Shown here piece after piece: positions 7,808 through 17,173 of a DNA stretch of 64,000 bases (within the stretch, counting starts at the first letter, position 1; the number at the start of each line of letters is the position of its first letter). The stretch is taken from positions 868,001 to 932,000 of the forward strand of contig JAIVJV010000009.1 in the NCBI GenBank assembly GCA_020199835.1, given 5' to 3'. Both the position numbers and the translations under genes were made by a program. The stretch is from Acidobacteriota bacterium (GTDB lineage: Bacteria; Acidobacteriota; Blastocatellia; Pyrinomonadales; Pyrinomonadaceae). Under the pieces are notes generated by a model. That model was given only the letters and a program-made list of their open reading frames with translations. It ran no database searches and had not been told where the DNA came from.

Positions 7808-10801
7808 TTAACCTTGCTGCTGATAAAAAGCCTGAATATCAGGCCGTAAAGCGTACTGTTTGAACTCCGCTCCCCACTGTTGTTCCAGTTTCGAGCGAAT
7901 GTTCTTCGCGTTTGCTAACTGTTCCTGCGCCTTGGCTTTGTCGCCGAGCTTTTCGCTGGCCCGTGAAGCAATCAACCAGGCCCGCCATTCCGATTCGTAC
8001 TGCTCGCCTCGCGCAAATCTTGCTTGTGCTTCGGTTGCCAGATTCAGGGCGGTTTGCGCGTCGTTGGTGAGTGAAGCTGTCTCCGCCTTACATAGTAACG
8101 CGCGAGATTGGAGCAAAAAGTCTCCCGACTCCTGAGAAATTCTTACGGCCGTGTCGCAAATTTCCAGGCCCTCCTTCGGGTTTCCGGAAAGCGCTGTCGC
8201 CAGGCCCAGCACAATACTGCCCTCGATCGCCACCTCACGGTATTGCTCGGCCCCGAGCTTAATCGCTTGCTTGCTTAAGTTTATCGCGTTATTGAAGTTG
8301 CGTCTGCCCAAGTCAATTTGCGCCCTGCCAAGCAGCAACGTGGGCTCGATCTGCTTGTAACCATTTTTAGATTTAGAGTTAGCGATAATCGACGAGAGTT
8401 CCTCGATCACCGTTTCCGCCTGATCGAAATGACCTAAACGGGACAAAATATGTATGCGGTTAGCACCGTTGAACACGATGGCCTGTTCGGTGTCTTTGCT
8501 TGATTGATAGATCTTTAAAGCGTCGTCGTACTCCTTCAGGGCAGACGGAAATGCCTCACGCGCGGCCAGCACCGAGGCAAGCTCACCGATCGCACTCGCA
8601 ACGACTAACTGAGCCCCGTCCTTGCGCGCCAGTTCAAGCTTCTCGTTTGCTACTCGAAGGGCCGAGGCATAGTCGCCTTTCCGGCGATATCCGCGAACCA
8701 TCTGGGTTAAGGCAAGCGAAATACTGCGCGGATAGTTCCACTCCTTAAAGAACTTCAGCGCGTCCTCAACCAGTTGCAAACCCTCATCTACACGCAAGGT
8801 AGCGATATAGACGCCGCCGAGGTTCGACATGCCGATCGCTTCACTTACGCGTCCTTTGTTCGCGCGTGCCAGTTGAACTGCCTGACTGTAATAGTGTTCG
8901 GCTTTTGCGTAGTCCTGCCTTGTGTTGTACGAATTGCCCAGTTCATTCAACCCTGCGGCGGCAAGATTTTCGAGATGCTTTTCCTGAGCGATCCTGACTG
9001 CCTGTTGGGCCCAATTCTCGGCTTCCACGGGTTGTCCACGTCGTGACGCTAGATAACTCAAATCAATCAATGCGGAGATCTGTTGTGCTTCCATACCGAT
9101 GGTTCGCGCGGCGTCGAGAGATCGCTGGAATTGGGTGTGTGCCTCGTCGTAACGTTCCATCGCTCGAAATGTCGTGCCGCGGAAACGAAACACTTCGTTT
9201 ATGCCTTCGTTGTTACTGGCCGCGCTATACAACTGCTCGGCTTTATCGAACATTTCGAGTGCTTTTGGCCGATTCTGCGGCTGGCGATGGTAAACGATGC
9301 CTGCGCGCAGGAAGGCCGTCGCATACTGATCCCTGGTCAACGAGATCGCCTTCAAATAGTTCTCGAGTGCTTTGTCTGACTTGCCATCGTTCTCGTATGC
9401 GTAGCCCAGATCGACGTAGACCGTGCTGTCTTCAGGCGAGAGTTCGGCGATGGCGGTGTAAGCTGTGATTGCTTTGGGAAAATCGCGCGTCGCCATGGCC
9501 CTGATCGCGTCGAGGTAGAGGGAATCTTTTTCCGACATGGCGGTGCCGTCGGCCAGCCCCTGAATAGCGAGCAATTCGTCTTTCGCGTTGTCGATGTAAT
9601 CGAGTTCGGTCCACGCCTGGGCCAAACGCGCGCGCGCCAATGCAAAGTTTCCGTCGATCGCGATTGCCTGTTGGAGCGCTTTGCTGGCGCGATGGTACGC
9701 GCCATTGCGTAAAGCGTCGGTGCCGATCTCGTACCACTGAAGTGCCCCTTGGGTCGGTTTGTAATAGTTGCGCGGCCAGAAATGTATGACAGCCCAGATT
9801 GCGAGTCCGCTCAAAACCAGCATCGGGATCAACGACGCGAGCGAAAAGCGTTGTCGCCGCAATTGCATCGTGAGTGTGGCGAGCGCGCTGGTTGCGCGAT
9901 AAATGTCTTCGGTGTTTCTTTTTGTCTTGCTTGTTACCGGAACACCGTTTCCTCCCAACCCGACCATCGCCGCCTTCAACTCCCGGAGCATGTCGTCAGC
10001 CGACTGATAACGATCCTCAACCTTCTTTTGCAGCGCTTTCATCGTGATGCGGTCGAGCGTTGGCGTGACCTGCGCGTTGAGTTGCGACGGTGGCGGCGGC
10101 GTGACGTGGATGATCTGCGCGCCGATTTCCAGCACGCTGCCGCCGGAAAATGCCGAACGCCCGGTGAGACATTCGTATAACAGCGCGCCAAGCGCGAACA
10201 GATCGCTGCGGCCGTCGACCTTTTTTCCAGTGGCTTGTTCGGGCGAGAGATAAAGCGGAGTGCCGACGATCACGTCGCTGCGCGTTTGCGTTGAATAGAT
10301 CGTTTGCGCGTCGAGATCGACTTCGCTCGACGGCGGCTCGAAGAGATGTTTCACCAGACCGAAGTCGAGGACTTTTACTTGTCCACGCTCGTTGACGAGA
10401 ATGTTCGACGGTTTGATGTCGCGGTGAACGATGCCGTGATGGTGCGCTTCGGCCAACGCTTCGGCAATCGATGAAACGATCTCGACTGAGCGCCGCAGTG
10501 TCAGTCCCTCCTCCAGCAACTCACTAAGCGACTTGCCCTTCACAAACTCCATAACGAGGAAAGGCTGGCCCAACTCGGTTTCGCCGTAGTCGTGAACGAT
10601 GGCGATGTGCGGATGAGTGAGGGCGGAAACGGCGCGCGCTTCGCGAATGAAACGAGCCCGGTAGTGATGGTCCGTAGAAGTTAAAAACTTGATCGCGACG
10701 CGGCGGGCGAGATGTTGGTCTTCAGCCAGGTAGACGACGCCCATGCCGCCTTCGCCCAGTTTTTCGAGGATTCGATAGTGAGAAACTGTCTGGCCGATCA
10801 T
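7808..10801 (-). CDS. Transmembrane Ser/Thr protein kinase with extracytoplasmic TPR domain
   Basis: 997 residues from the ATG at 10801 (an upstream ATG at 10840 adds only a non-family tail). Residues about 1-265 are a Hanks-type kinase: Gly loop LGEGGMGVVY, Lys in VAIKFL, catalytic loop HRDIKPSN, DFG, and SPEQATGKKVDGRSD of the activation segment. A linker leads to one membrane helix at about 320-340. The remaining 650 residues are many TPR units. With this topology the TPR part would be outside the cytoplasmic membrane and act as a sensor or scaffold. Such kinase-TPR proteins are common in Acidobacteriota. It follows purE by 54 bases and precedes the 56-residue peptide gene. Ligand and substrates are unknown. 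Confidence 0.93.
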   Translation of the reverse strand: MIGQTVSHYRILEKLGEGGMGVVYLAEDQHLARRVAIKFLTSTDHHYRARFIREARAVSALTHPHIAIVHDYGETELGQPFLVMEFVKGKSLSELLEEGLTLRRSVEIVSSIAEALAEAHHHGIVHRDIKPSNILVNERGQVKVLDFGLVKHLFEPPSSEVDLDAQTIYSTQTRSDVIVGTPLYLSPEQATGKKVDGRSDLFALGALLYECLTGRSAFSGGSVLEIGAQIIHVTPPPPSQLNAQVTPTLDRITMKALQKKVEDRYQSADDMLRELKAAMVGLGGNGVPVTSKTKRNTEDIYRATSALATLTMQLRRQRFSLASLIPMLVLSGLAIWAVIHFWPRNYYKPTQGALQWYEIGTDALRNGAYHRASKALQQAIAIDGNFALARARLAQAWTELDYIDNAKDELLAIQGLADGTAMSEKDSLYLDAIRAMATRDFPKAITAYTAIAELSPEDSTVYVDLGYAYENDGKSDKALENYLKAISLTRDQYATAFLRAGIVYHRQPQNRPKALEMFDKAEQLYSAASNNEGINEVFRFRGTTFRAMERYDEAHTQFQRSLDAARTIGMEAQQISALIDLSYLASRRGQPVEAENWAQQAVRIAQEKHLENLAAAGLNELGNSYNTRQDYAKAEHYYSQAVQLARANKGRVSEAIGMSNLGGVYIATLRVDEGLQLVEDALKFFKEWNYPRSISLALTQMVRGYRRKGDYASALRVANEKLELARKDGAQLVVASAIGELASVLAAREAFPSALKEYDDALKIYQSSKDTEQAIVFNGANRIHILSRLGHFDQAETVIEELSSIIANSKSKNGYKQIEPTLLLGRAQIDLGRRNFNNAINLSKQAIKLGAEQYREVAIEGSIVLGLATALSGNPKEGLEICDTAVRISQESGDFLLQSRALLCKAETASLTNDAQTALNLATEAQARFARGEQYESEWRAWLIASRASEKLGDKAKAQEQLANAKNIRSKLEQQWGAEFKQYALRPDIQAFYQQQG

Positions 10802-10855
10802 CTCGTGTGAGCCCTTTTTAGAGCAATGCAGGCGATCCACCTGCGTTCCCGAGAT

Positions 10856-11347
10856 TTATATTAACTTGGTGGCACGGATCTTTGCTTCTTGTGATGCCCG
10901 AAATTCGTGGAGCTTCTGGCGCAGTTCGGGACGGCTGTTTGCCAGAATCGCAACGGCAAACAGTGCGGCGTTGGTAGCGCCGGGTTTACCGATGGCGAGT
11001 GTACCGACGGGAATGCCGCCGGGCATTTGTACTGTCGCCAGCAGCGAGTCAAGACCGTTCAAGGCGTCGCTCTTCATCGGAACGCCGAGTACCGGTAACG
11101 TCGTGTGGGCGGCGAGCACGCCTGCCAGGTGTGCGGCTCCGCCCGCCGCTGCGATGATCACTTCGAGCTTGCGTTCTTCCGCGGTCGAGCCAAACTCGGC
11201 GGCCAGCGCAGGCGAGCGATGCGCCGAGATTACGCGACATTCATGCGCCACGCCAAACTGCGTCAGCGTTTCGTCGGCGTGCTTCATGGTTTCCCAGTCT
11301 GACTGGCTGCCCATGATTACGGCTACGAGTGGGTTGTTTGTGCTCAT
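10856..11347 (-). CDS. purE: N5-carboxyaminoimidazole ribonucleotide mutase
   Basis: 163 residues, normal for class I PurE. Family motifs are MGSQSDWETM (phosphate-binding), ISAHRSP with the catalytic His, IIAAAGGAAHLAGVLAAHT and GVPMKSDALNGLDSL, followed by MPGGIPVGTLAIG. The enzyme moves the carboxyl group of N5-CAIR to C4 to form CAIR in de novo purine synthesis. No purK is present next to it. It starts five bases after icd ends, so the two are one transcription unit. Confidence 0.97.
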   Translation of the reverse strand: MSTNNPLVAVIMGSQSDWETMKHADETLTQFGVAHECRVISAHRSPALAAEFGSTAEERKLEVIIAAAGGAAHLAGVLAAHTTLPVLGVPMKSDALNGLDSLLATVQMPGGIPVGTLAIGKPGATNAALFAVAILANSRPELRQKLHEFRASQEAKIRATKLI

Positions 11348-11352
11348 CTCGA

Positions 11353-12807
11353 TTATTCCCCCTGGTCCAGCGAAAACCCACGCTGCCCGTCAAACGTGTA
11401 CAAACCTTCAGTCTTAACGAAGTCGTATCCCTCGCCCGCAAAGCGTCCGAGCAACGAGATCACCTGCGCATGAGAGACATTACCCTCACCCGACTCCGGT
11501 AAAAACCGGCAACGCCAGTGGTCCGAGCAGAACGTTTCCGTGTGCCCGCCGGGCCAAACCTTCACGCCTCGATTGCTGATCATCGTTAACTTCAACCCCT
11601 CGCCATTCAGCCGACTCACGCCATCGCCGAGATCGTTTGCTGAACCTCTGGTCCAATCGAGAAAAACGTCGACGCCGATGAGTTCCTTGTGCGGCACCGG
11701 CCTGGCAACGCTCGCGGTGGTTTTAGACATTGGCTCGACAGCTTTGTTGTACTTCCTCGCTTTCAGAATCTGCGGCGTTTGGCCCAGACGTTGGACCACC
11801 GCCTCAGCAAACTCTTTTGTTCCGACTTTCTGCTTACTGACTTTCTCGTCGTAGATGTCGTAAGTATGAATGCCGTCTTCGATCGTGCGCAGCCACGCGT
11901 TGTGCACGCGTTCGGCGTGTTCGGTCAGACCGACGTGCACCAGCATCATCACGGCGCCCAACAACAATCCCGACGGATTCGCAAGGTTCTGTCCCGCGCG
12001 GCGCGGCGCCGAACCGTGGATCGCTTCAAACATTGAAACGTTTTCACCGATGTTCGCCGAACCGGCCAAGCCGACTGAACCGGCAATCTGCGCTGCGACG
12101 TCCGAAAGCACGTCGCCATACAAGTTTGGCATCACGACCACGTCAAACGCTTCGGGCGTGTCGGCGAGTTTCGCTGCGCCGATGTCGACTATCCAGTGCT
12201 CGTTTTGAAGGTCGGAATATTCCGCGGCGATTTCGTCAAAGATCTTGTGAAACAGACCATCGGTCAGTTTCATGATGTTGTCTTTGGTGAAACAGGTGAC
12301 CTTCTTCCGATTATTGCGACGTGCATATTCAAACGCGTAACGAATGATCTTTTCGGAGCCCGGGCGCGAGATCAGTTTCAAACACTGCACGACCTGGTTC
12401 GTTTGCCGGTGTTCGATGCCGGCGTATAGATCCTCTTCGTTCTCACGGACGATAACGACATCCATCGAGGGGTGCTTGGTATCGATGAAAGGATGATAGG
12501 CAACACACGGACGTACGTTCGCGTACAAGCCGAGCACTTTTCGTACGGTCACGTTGAGACTTTTGTAACCGCCGCCCTGTGGCGTGGTGATTGGGGCCTT
12601 CAAGAATACTTTCGTACGCCGCAACGATTCCCATGAGCTCGGCTCGATGCCGGAAGAGTTGCCCGCGAGGTAAACCTTCTCGCCGATATCGATAGTTTCG
12701 ATTGCGAGTGGGGCCTCGGCAGCTTCAAGAATGCAGAGAGTGCCGGCCATGATCTCAGGTCCGATGCCGTCGCCATTCGCGACAGTGATAGGAATACGTT
12801 CTGCCAT
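11353..12807 (-). CDS. icd: Isocitrate dehydrogenase, Thermus/Rickettsia-type
   Basis: 484 residues, longer than E. coli Icd (416) and typical of the Thermus-type subfamily with an extra C-terminal domain. The N-terminal part has the beta-decarboxylating dehydrogenase signatures NGDGIGPEI, REN-EEDLYAG, FTKDNIMK, VVMPNLYGDVLSD and EAIHGSAPRRAGQNLANPSG. Residues about 355-484 form the additional domain (LIGVDVFLDWTRGSANDLGD) found in this subfamily. The enzyme converts isocitrate to 2-oxoglutarate with reduction of NAD(P) in the TCA cycle; I cannot decide cofactor preference from sequence by eye. It heads the icd-purE-kinase run. A purine-rich stretch (GAAAGGTCAGG) precedes the ATG. Confidence 0.94.
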   Translation of the reverse strand: MAERIPITVANGDGIGPEIMAGTLCILEAAEAPLAIETIDIGEKVYLAGNSSGIEPSSWESLRRTKVFLKAPITTPQGGGYKSLNVTVRKVLGLYANVRPCVAYHPFIDTKHPSMDVVIVRENEEDLYAGIEHRQTNQVVQCLKLISRPGSEKIIRYAFEYARRNNRKKVTCFTKDNIMKLTDGLFHKIFDEIAAEYSDLQNEHWIVDIGAAKLADTPEAFDVVVMPNLYGDVLSDVAAQIAGSVGLAGSANIGENVSMFEAIHGSAPRRAGQNLANPSGLLLGAVMMLVHVGLTEHAERVHNAWLRTIEDGIHTYDIYDEKVSKQKVGTKEFAEAVVQRLGQTPQILKARKYNKAVEPMSKTTASVARPVPHKELIGVDVFLDWTRGSANDLGDGVSRLNGEGLKLTMISNRGVKVWPGGHTETFCSDHWRCRFLPESGEGNVSHAQVISLLGRFAGEGYDFVKTEGLYTFDGQRGFSLDQGE

Positions 12808-13131
12808 TTACCTGACCTTTCGGGGTATTTCGCGACAGTTTACACGGATATAGCGAAAATGTCCTTGACGCGTTTCCAAACACTCCGGCATACTTTTGCT
12901 CACAGATACCTGCTCTCGCGCATCAATGGTGACTGCGCCTGTCCGTGATCGTAAAGCGACGAGGTTCGGCTGATAGAGAGTGAGGCAGTTGTCAACCAGT
13001 TAGAAGCCGCTCTCGAGATTTTTTAGAGCACCGGGTTCGTCGCAGCTCGCCGAAAGTATCGGTCGTCCCCCCCGAACTGGATCAGCGAATTCCAGCAAGC
13101 CCGCGCTTCCCTTCAGATTAAGGATAGTAGA
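12808..13131. other. 324-bp divergent intergenic region with a long leader for the RRM gene
   Basis: Separates icd (read leftwards) from the RRM protein gene (read rightwards). It holds one good promoter candidate for the rightward gene at 12865-12894, which would give a 5' untranslated leader of about 230 bases. The leader includes a small hairpin GCTCT...AGAGC around 13013-13033 with a T-run in its loop. Long structured leaders are typical of cold-inducible RNA-binding protein mRNAs; this is an analogy only. No tRNA or further ORF was seen. Confidence 0.5.
12865..12894 (+). promoter_or_regulatory. Sigma-70-type promoter candidate for the RRM gene
   Basis: -35 TTGACG (12865-12870), 18-base spacer, -10 CATACT (12889-12894). 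The start of transcription would be near 12901, about 230 bases before the ATG. Confidence 0.5.
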
Positions 13132-13524
13132 ATGGGTACAAAACTATATGTAGGAAATCTCTCGTTCCGTACTACGAGCGAGGAACTCCGCGAGGCTTTC
13201 GCGGCAGTGGGAACAGTAGAATCAGCTTCGGTGATTGAGGACCGAGAAACAGGACGATCCCGCGGCTTTGCTTTTGTGGAAATGGCAACCCCTGAGGAGG
13301 CAACAGCAGCTATCGAGGCATTTAATGGCAAAGACTTCGGCGGTCGTAATTTGACCGTGAATGAAGCCAAGCCGAGAACTGACCGCGGCGGTGGTGGTGG
13401 CGGCGGCCGTGGCGGCTATGGTGGTGGACGCGGCGGCGGTGGCGGCGGTCGTGGTGGTTACGGCGGCGGCGGTGGCGGCGGCGGCCGTGATAACGATCGT
13501 TACGAGCGCGAACCGCGCTGGTAA
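13132..13524 (+). CDS. RRM-type RNA-binding protein with Gly-rich tail
   Basis: 130 residues. One RNA recognition motif fills residues 1-80, with RNP2 KLYVGNLSF and RNP1 RGFAFVEM intact. The rest is a tail of Gly with regularly spaced RGGYGG and RGGGG units, ending DRYEREPRW. This is the layout of small bacterial RNA chaperone-like RRM proteins (cyanobacterial Rbp type and relatives), which often respond to cold or stress. AAGGA seven bases before the ATG is a good ribosome site. It is transcribed alone, with its own promoter candidate, a long leader and a strong terminator. The tail resembles disordered RGG regions that bind RNA and can promote condensates; that is inference. Confidence 0.93.
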   Translation: MGTKLYVGNLSFRTTSEELREAFAAVGTVESASVIEDRETGRSRGFAFVEMATPEEATAAIEAFNGKDFGGRNLTVNEAKPRTDRGGGGGGGRGGYGGGRGGGGGGRGGYGGGGGGGGRDNDRYEREPRW

Positions 13525-13529
13525 CAGCT

Positions 13530-13561
13530 TAGGCCACGGATTTATCGAGATCCGTGGCCTA
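13530..13561. terminator. Strong intrinsic terminator hairpin
   Basis: A perfect 12-bp stem, TAGGCCACGGAT (13530-13541) with ATCCGTGGCCTA (13550-13561), and an 8-base loop. It begins six bases after the RRM stop codon and is followed by TTTCCTC. The right arm contains the stop codon of the oppositely read M28 peptidase, so it probably serves both genes. Confidence 0.85.
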
Positions 13562-15340
13562 TTTCCTCGTTTCGGGTTTTATCTTCAGACTCAACCTTTC
13601 CGTTCCACGCACAACTTCAATCGGATATTCTTCGCCCGCTTTCATTTCACCGAGCGCGGCCGTGTAGTCGTAGACGTTCTTGATGTCGCGCGTCCCGATT
13701 TTCACGATCCGATCTCCGGCTTTTAGCCCCGCTTTTGTCGCAGGCGAATCGTCGCGCACGCCGTCGAGCAGCAGCCCGTTATCACTGTCGGCGTAACTCG
13801 GAATAGTTCCGAGGTAAACGCGGAAGCCGCCGGTGCGAGGCGTCGCGTCAGATTTCGCGGTGGTGTAGGTCAGCCGTTTGTCGGCCGTGTCGAGTTGCTT
13901 AACAATCCGCGCGACGAGGGCGAGAATGCGTGCTTCGTCGTCGTAATTAATTTTCTCAAACGTGTCGGAGGGTTTGTGGTAATCGGCGTGTGTGCCGGTC
14001 CAGAAGAAGAGCACCGGAATCTGTTTCGCGTAAAACGACGAGTGGTCGCTTGGACCAAAGCCGTCTTCGTTCAGCGTCAGTTGAAACGACTTTTCCGCGG
14101 CCATGATGTCGCGCCACTCTTTTGCGGTGCCGACGCCGCCGACAACCAGCTTGCTATCTTTCATGCGCCCAATCATGTCCATATTGATCATCGCGACGGT
14201 GTTTGCGAGTGGCAGAAGCGGATGATTGACGTAGTAGTTTGAGCCGAGCAGTCCTTCTTCTTCTCCACCGAAAGCCATGAACACGATCGTGCGCTTCGGC
14301 TTTGGTGTTTGTGTGCTAAAGAGACGTGCGAGCTCGAGCACGCCGGCGGTTCCCGACGCGTTGTCGTCAGCGCCGTAATGGATATCGCCGGAGCGTGGCG
14401 CGAGACTGCCGCTTCCTTCGCCGCCACGACCGAGATGATCGTAGTGCGCGCCGATGATGATGGTTTCGTTTTTGAGGACTGGATCGGAGCCTTCGAGCAT
14501 GCCGATCACGTTGTAAGCCGGTAACCGGTTGCGTACGACGTGGGTGTCCAGGGTGATGGACCACGCAAGCGTCTTGTACGCCTCTTCGGCTTTCGATTTC
14601 GCCGCCTGTTCAATGGCCAAAACGTCTTTATTGAAAAACAAGATCTTTGCCGTCTCGCGCGATATTGCGATGACTGGTATACCGGCGTCCCCGGCGTGGT
14701 CATGGCGCAACTTGGAAAGCTTGTCCTGCTTAAAGTCGTGTTCGCTAGCAACAACGAGAAGCGCCTTAGCTCCGGCGTTTCGTGCCGCCGTAGCTTTCCA
14801 TCTAACGTCGTTATAACGTGCAAACTGACCGTGTGGATTGTCGCCGTCCGGCGTGCCTGACAGCGCGACTGCGACGCGGCCGGTTACTTGGGGAGCGGCG
14901 TAATCGTTATAGTTCAGTTCGGGCGCCGCGATGCCATAGCCGACGAGAATCGCGGAAGCATTTTCCACGGTGTCGTTCGCAGAGAAACCCAGCGGCATGT
15001 AGTCCTCGCCCACGCGCAAGGACGCATAGGCATCGTTCATCCTGAACATCAGCAGGTTCCGTCCTAGCTCGACACCGGCTACGTAAGGAAACGATTGCAG
15101 GTAACGCGACTCCGATCCGTTTCCTCCCGCGCTGCTCGCAACGGGCTTCAATCCCAACTTGGAAAATTCTTTCGCGATATAACGCGCGGCTTCAGTTGCC
15201 CCTTTAGTTCCGGTGCGGCGGCCTTCGAGTACGTCTGAAGCGAGATACTTGACGTGTTGTTGGATGCGATCCGGCTGTTGGGCCACCGCGCCCAACGCGC
15301 AGGCCAGCAGAAGAAAAATAATACTAAGTCTTCTTTTCAC
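13559..15340 (-). CDS. Secreted M28-family metallopeptidase with PA and PDZ domains
   Basis: 593 residues. Signal peptide at about 1-20 (ending AVAQ). A PA (protease-associated) domain occupies about 110-240. The M28 zinc-peptidase domain (about 260-460) shows the expected ligands in order: His in GAHYDHLG, Asp in ADDNASGTAG, Glu pair in GGEEEGLLG, Asp in NMDMIGR and His in THADYHKPSD. A PDZ domain closes the protein (about 495-590; GLLLDGVRDDSPATKAGLKAGD). It is an aminopeptidase or carboxypeptidase of the cell envelope or exterior; substrate unknown. The beta-propeller gene ends five bases upstream, so the two are likely co-expressed. Confidence 0.93.
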   Translation of the reverse strand: MKRRLSIIFLLLACALGAVAQQPDRIQQHVKYLASDVLEGRRTGTKGATEAARYIAKEFSKLGLKPVASSAGGNGSESRYLQSFPYVAGVELGRNLLMFRMNDAYASLRVGEDYMPLGFSANDTVENASAILVGYGIAAPELNYNDYAAPQVTGRVAVALSGTPDGDNPHGQFARYNDVRWKATAARNAGAKALLVVASEHDFKQDKLSKLRHDHAGDAGIPVIAISRETAKILFFNKDVLAIEQAAKSKAEEAYKTLAWSITLDTHVVRNRLPAYNVIGMLEGSDPVLKNETIIIGAHYDHLGRGGEGSGSLAPRSGDIHYGADDNASGTAGVLELARLFSTQTPKPKRTIVFMAFGGEEEGLLGSNYYVNHPLLPLANTVAMINMDMIGRMKDSKLVVGGVGTAKEWRDIMAAEKSFQLTLNEDGFGPSDHSSFYAKQIPVLFFWTGTHADYHKPSDTFEKINYDDEARILALVARIVKQLDTADKRLTYTTAKSDATPRTGGFRVYLGTIPSYADSDNGLLLDGVRDDSPATKAGLKAGDRIVKIGTRDIKNVYDYTAALGEMKAGEEYPIEVVRGTERLSLKIKPETRK

Positions 15341-15345
15341 GGCAC

Positions 15346-16395
15346 TTAATCCTCAATCCAGTCGGCGATAAAAACGTTGGTTTCACCTTGAGACTTCGCG
15401 TTGCGATTAGACGCAAACACGATCTTCTTCCCGTCCGGCGAAAACATCGGAAACCCATCAAACGTCTCGTGGAACGTGATCCTTTCCAAACCCGTCCCGT
15501 CGGTATTGATATTGTAAAGATCGAAATTTCGCCCGCGCGGATCGTCCATGTTTGACGAGAAGATGATTCGCTTGCCGTCCGGAAAGAAGTATGGACCAAA
15601 GTTCGCTTTACCGTTGCTCGTGACCTGGCGCTTGTTCGAACCGTCCGCGTTCATCACCCAGATCTCGAGCGTCGTCGGACGAATCAAATTCTGTCGCAGC
15701 AGACCAATGTAGTCGGCTTTTTGCTCGCCCGTCTTCGGATGATGAGCGCGATAGACGATCTGCTTGCCGTCGTAGGACCAGAATGGCCCACCGTCGTATC
15801 CAAGCTCGTTCGTTAGCCGGCGCACGTTCTTGCCGTCGGCGTCCATCGAATAGATGTCGAGGTCGCCGTCACGCGTTGACGTAAACACGATCTTCTTGCC
15901 GTCCAGTGTAATCGTCGCCTCCGCGTCATAGCCGGGCGTTTTCGTCAGTTGCTTAAGATCGGAGCCGTCGGGTTTGGCGGTGAAGATGTCGAAAGTCGGA
16001 TAGACGGCCCACACGTAGCCGCGCGAGTAGTCGGGCTTCGGCGGGCACTGCTTATCGCCGAGATGGGTTGACGAATAAAGGATGCGCTTCTGGCCCGGAA
16101 AGAAGTAAGAGCACGTCGTGCGGCCCTCGCCGGTCGAGATCATCTTCACGTTCGAACCGTCGACGTTCATCGAGTAGATCTGATCGCAGCCGCGGCCGTC
16201 GCGAGTCGACTGGAAGATCAGTTGTTTCCCGTCAGACGAGAAGTAGGCTTCGGCATTTTCGCCGCCGAAGGTTAACTGTTTCAGGTTCCGAAGATGTTTC
16301 TCGTTCGGCAGAACCAGAGAGTCATCGCGCTTCGGAACGTGCGCCAAAGTTGTCGAGACGATTAGCGCTGTGAGTAGGAGAATCAGGGTTTTCAC
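15346..16395 (-). CDS. Secreted TolB-like WD40/PD40 beta-propeller protein
   Basis: 349 residues with a signal peptide (about 1-18). The body consists of about six PD40 repeats, each with a core such as SPDGKKIVFASNR, TLDGKKIVFTSTRDGD or FPDGKRIIFSSN plus an Asp/Gly turn (YSMDADGKNVRRL). This forms a beta-propeller like the C-terminal domain of TolB. No catalytic domain is attached. Such proteins in Acidobacteriota often accompany peptidases, as here with the M28 enzyme just downstream; a scaffold or recognition role outside the cytoplasmic membrane is plausible. Its start lies 74 bases inside the end of lgt. That start is kept because the signal peptide needs it. Confidence 0.88.
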   Translation of the reverse strand: MKTLILLLTALIVSTTLAHVPKRDDSLVLPNEKHLRNLKQLTFGGENAEAYFSSDGKQLIFQSTRDGRGCDQIYSMNVDGSNVKMISTGEGRTTCSYFFPGQKRILYSSTHLGDKQCPPKPDYSRGYVWAVYPTFDIFTAKPDGSDLKQLTKTPGYDAEATITLDGKKIVFTSTRDGDLDIYSMDADGKNVRRLTNELGYDGGPFWSYDGKQIVYRAHHPKTGEQKADYIGLLRQNLIRPTTLEIWVMNADGSNKRQVTSNGKANFGPYFFPDGKRIIFSSNMDDPRGRNFDLYNINTDGTGLERITFHETFDGFPMFSPDGKKIVFASNRNAKSQGETNVFIADWIED

Positions 16396-17173
16396 GTGTT
16401 TTTAGGCGAATTATCAGAATAATGAGCGAGCTGATGCCAATCACAATACTTATCAACTGCGAGGTTGAGAGTCCCGTCAAAGTCGTCAGGCCGAGAATGT
16501 CTCCGCGCGGATCGTCCCGAACAAACTCGATTGAAAAACGAACCACCGAATAAAGCAACCCGTAGAGGAGCACGACTTGTCCGTCGAAGCGTTTACGTTT
16601 GTGCAACCACAGTAAGAACAGAAACACCAGCAGCATCGCAAACGACTCGTAAAGTTGCGCCGGATGCAGGTGAGCATTGATGGGCACGCCCGTGATCTCA
16701 TGGCCCAACTCGGTAAACTTCACGCCCCACGGCAGGTCCGTCGGTTTGCCCCAGCAGCAGCCGGCCGCGAAGCATCCCTGGCGTCCGAAGAAGTTGCCGA
16801 TCGCGATTCCCGGCGCGCACGCGTCCGCCGTTTTCCACCACGGCAATCGGTAGTGTTTCATCAGCAGATAACCGACGAGCACCGCGCCGATGAGTCCACC
16901 GTAAAACACGCCGCCGGAACGTAGAAAATCGAGCGAGATGAGTTGCAGCGGATTCGCGCGATACTCCGGCTCGGTGAACAGCATCAGGATCTTCGAACCG
17001 ACGAGACCACCGAGCAACATCCACAAGCTCAGATCGTAAATGCGTTCGCGCGGCAAGCCGTCACGCGACGCGAGTTTCACCGTCACCAAAATCGCACAGA
17101 GAAAGGCGAGCGCGAGAAACACGCCATACGTGTTGATGGGGAAATTACCTATCCGAAACAGCTCCGGGTACAT
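16322..17173 (-). CDS. lgt: Phosphatidylglycerol--prolipoprotein diacylglyceryl transferase
   Basis: 283 residues, normal for Lgt. It is a polytopic inner-membrane protein of about seven helices with the family signature GNFFGRQGCFAAGCCWGKPTDLPWGV split over the central loop, including the conserved Arg and Asn/Gly positions. Lgt adds diacylglycerol from phosphatidylglycerol to the lipobox Cys of prolipoproteins. lspA, which does the next step, is directly upstream and overlaps by 29 bases, giving a lipoprotein-maturation pair. The C-terminal 25 residues are polar and overlap the propeller gene. Confidence 0.95.
   Translation of the reverse strand: MYPELFRIGNFPINTYGVFLALAFLCAILVTVKLASRDGLPRERIYDLSLWMLLGGLVGSKILMLFTEPEYRANPLQLISLDFLRSGGVFYGGLIGAVLVGYLLMKHYRLPWWKTADACAPGIAIGNFFGRQGCFAAGCCWGKPTDLPWGVKFTELGHEITGVPINAHLHPAQLYESFAMLLVFLFLLWLHKRKRFDGQVVLLYGLLYSVVRFSIEFVRDDPRGDILGLTTLTGLSTSQLISIVIGISSLIILIIRLKTRENPDSPTHSANRLDNFGARSEAR

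Noticed and set aside
12886-12899. Sigma-54-like GGCAT...TTGCT upstream of the RRM gene
   Set aside because: The GG-to-GC distance is nine bases and not ten; the overlapping sigma-70 promoter fits better.
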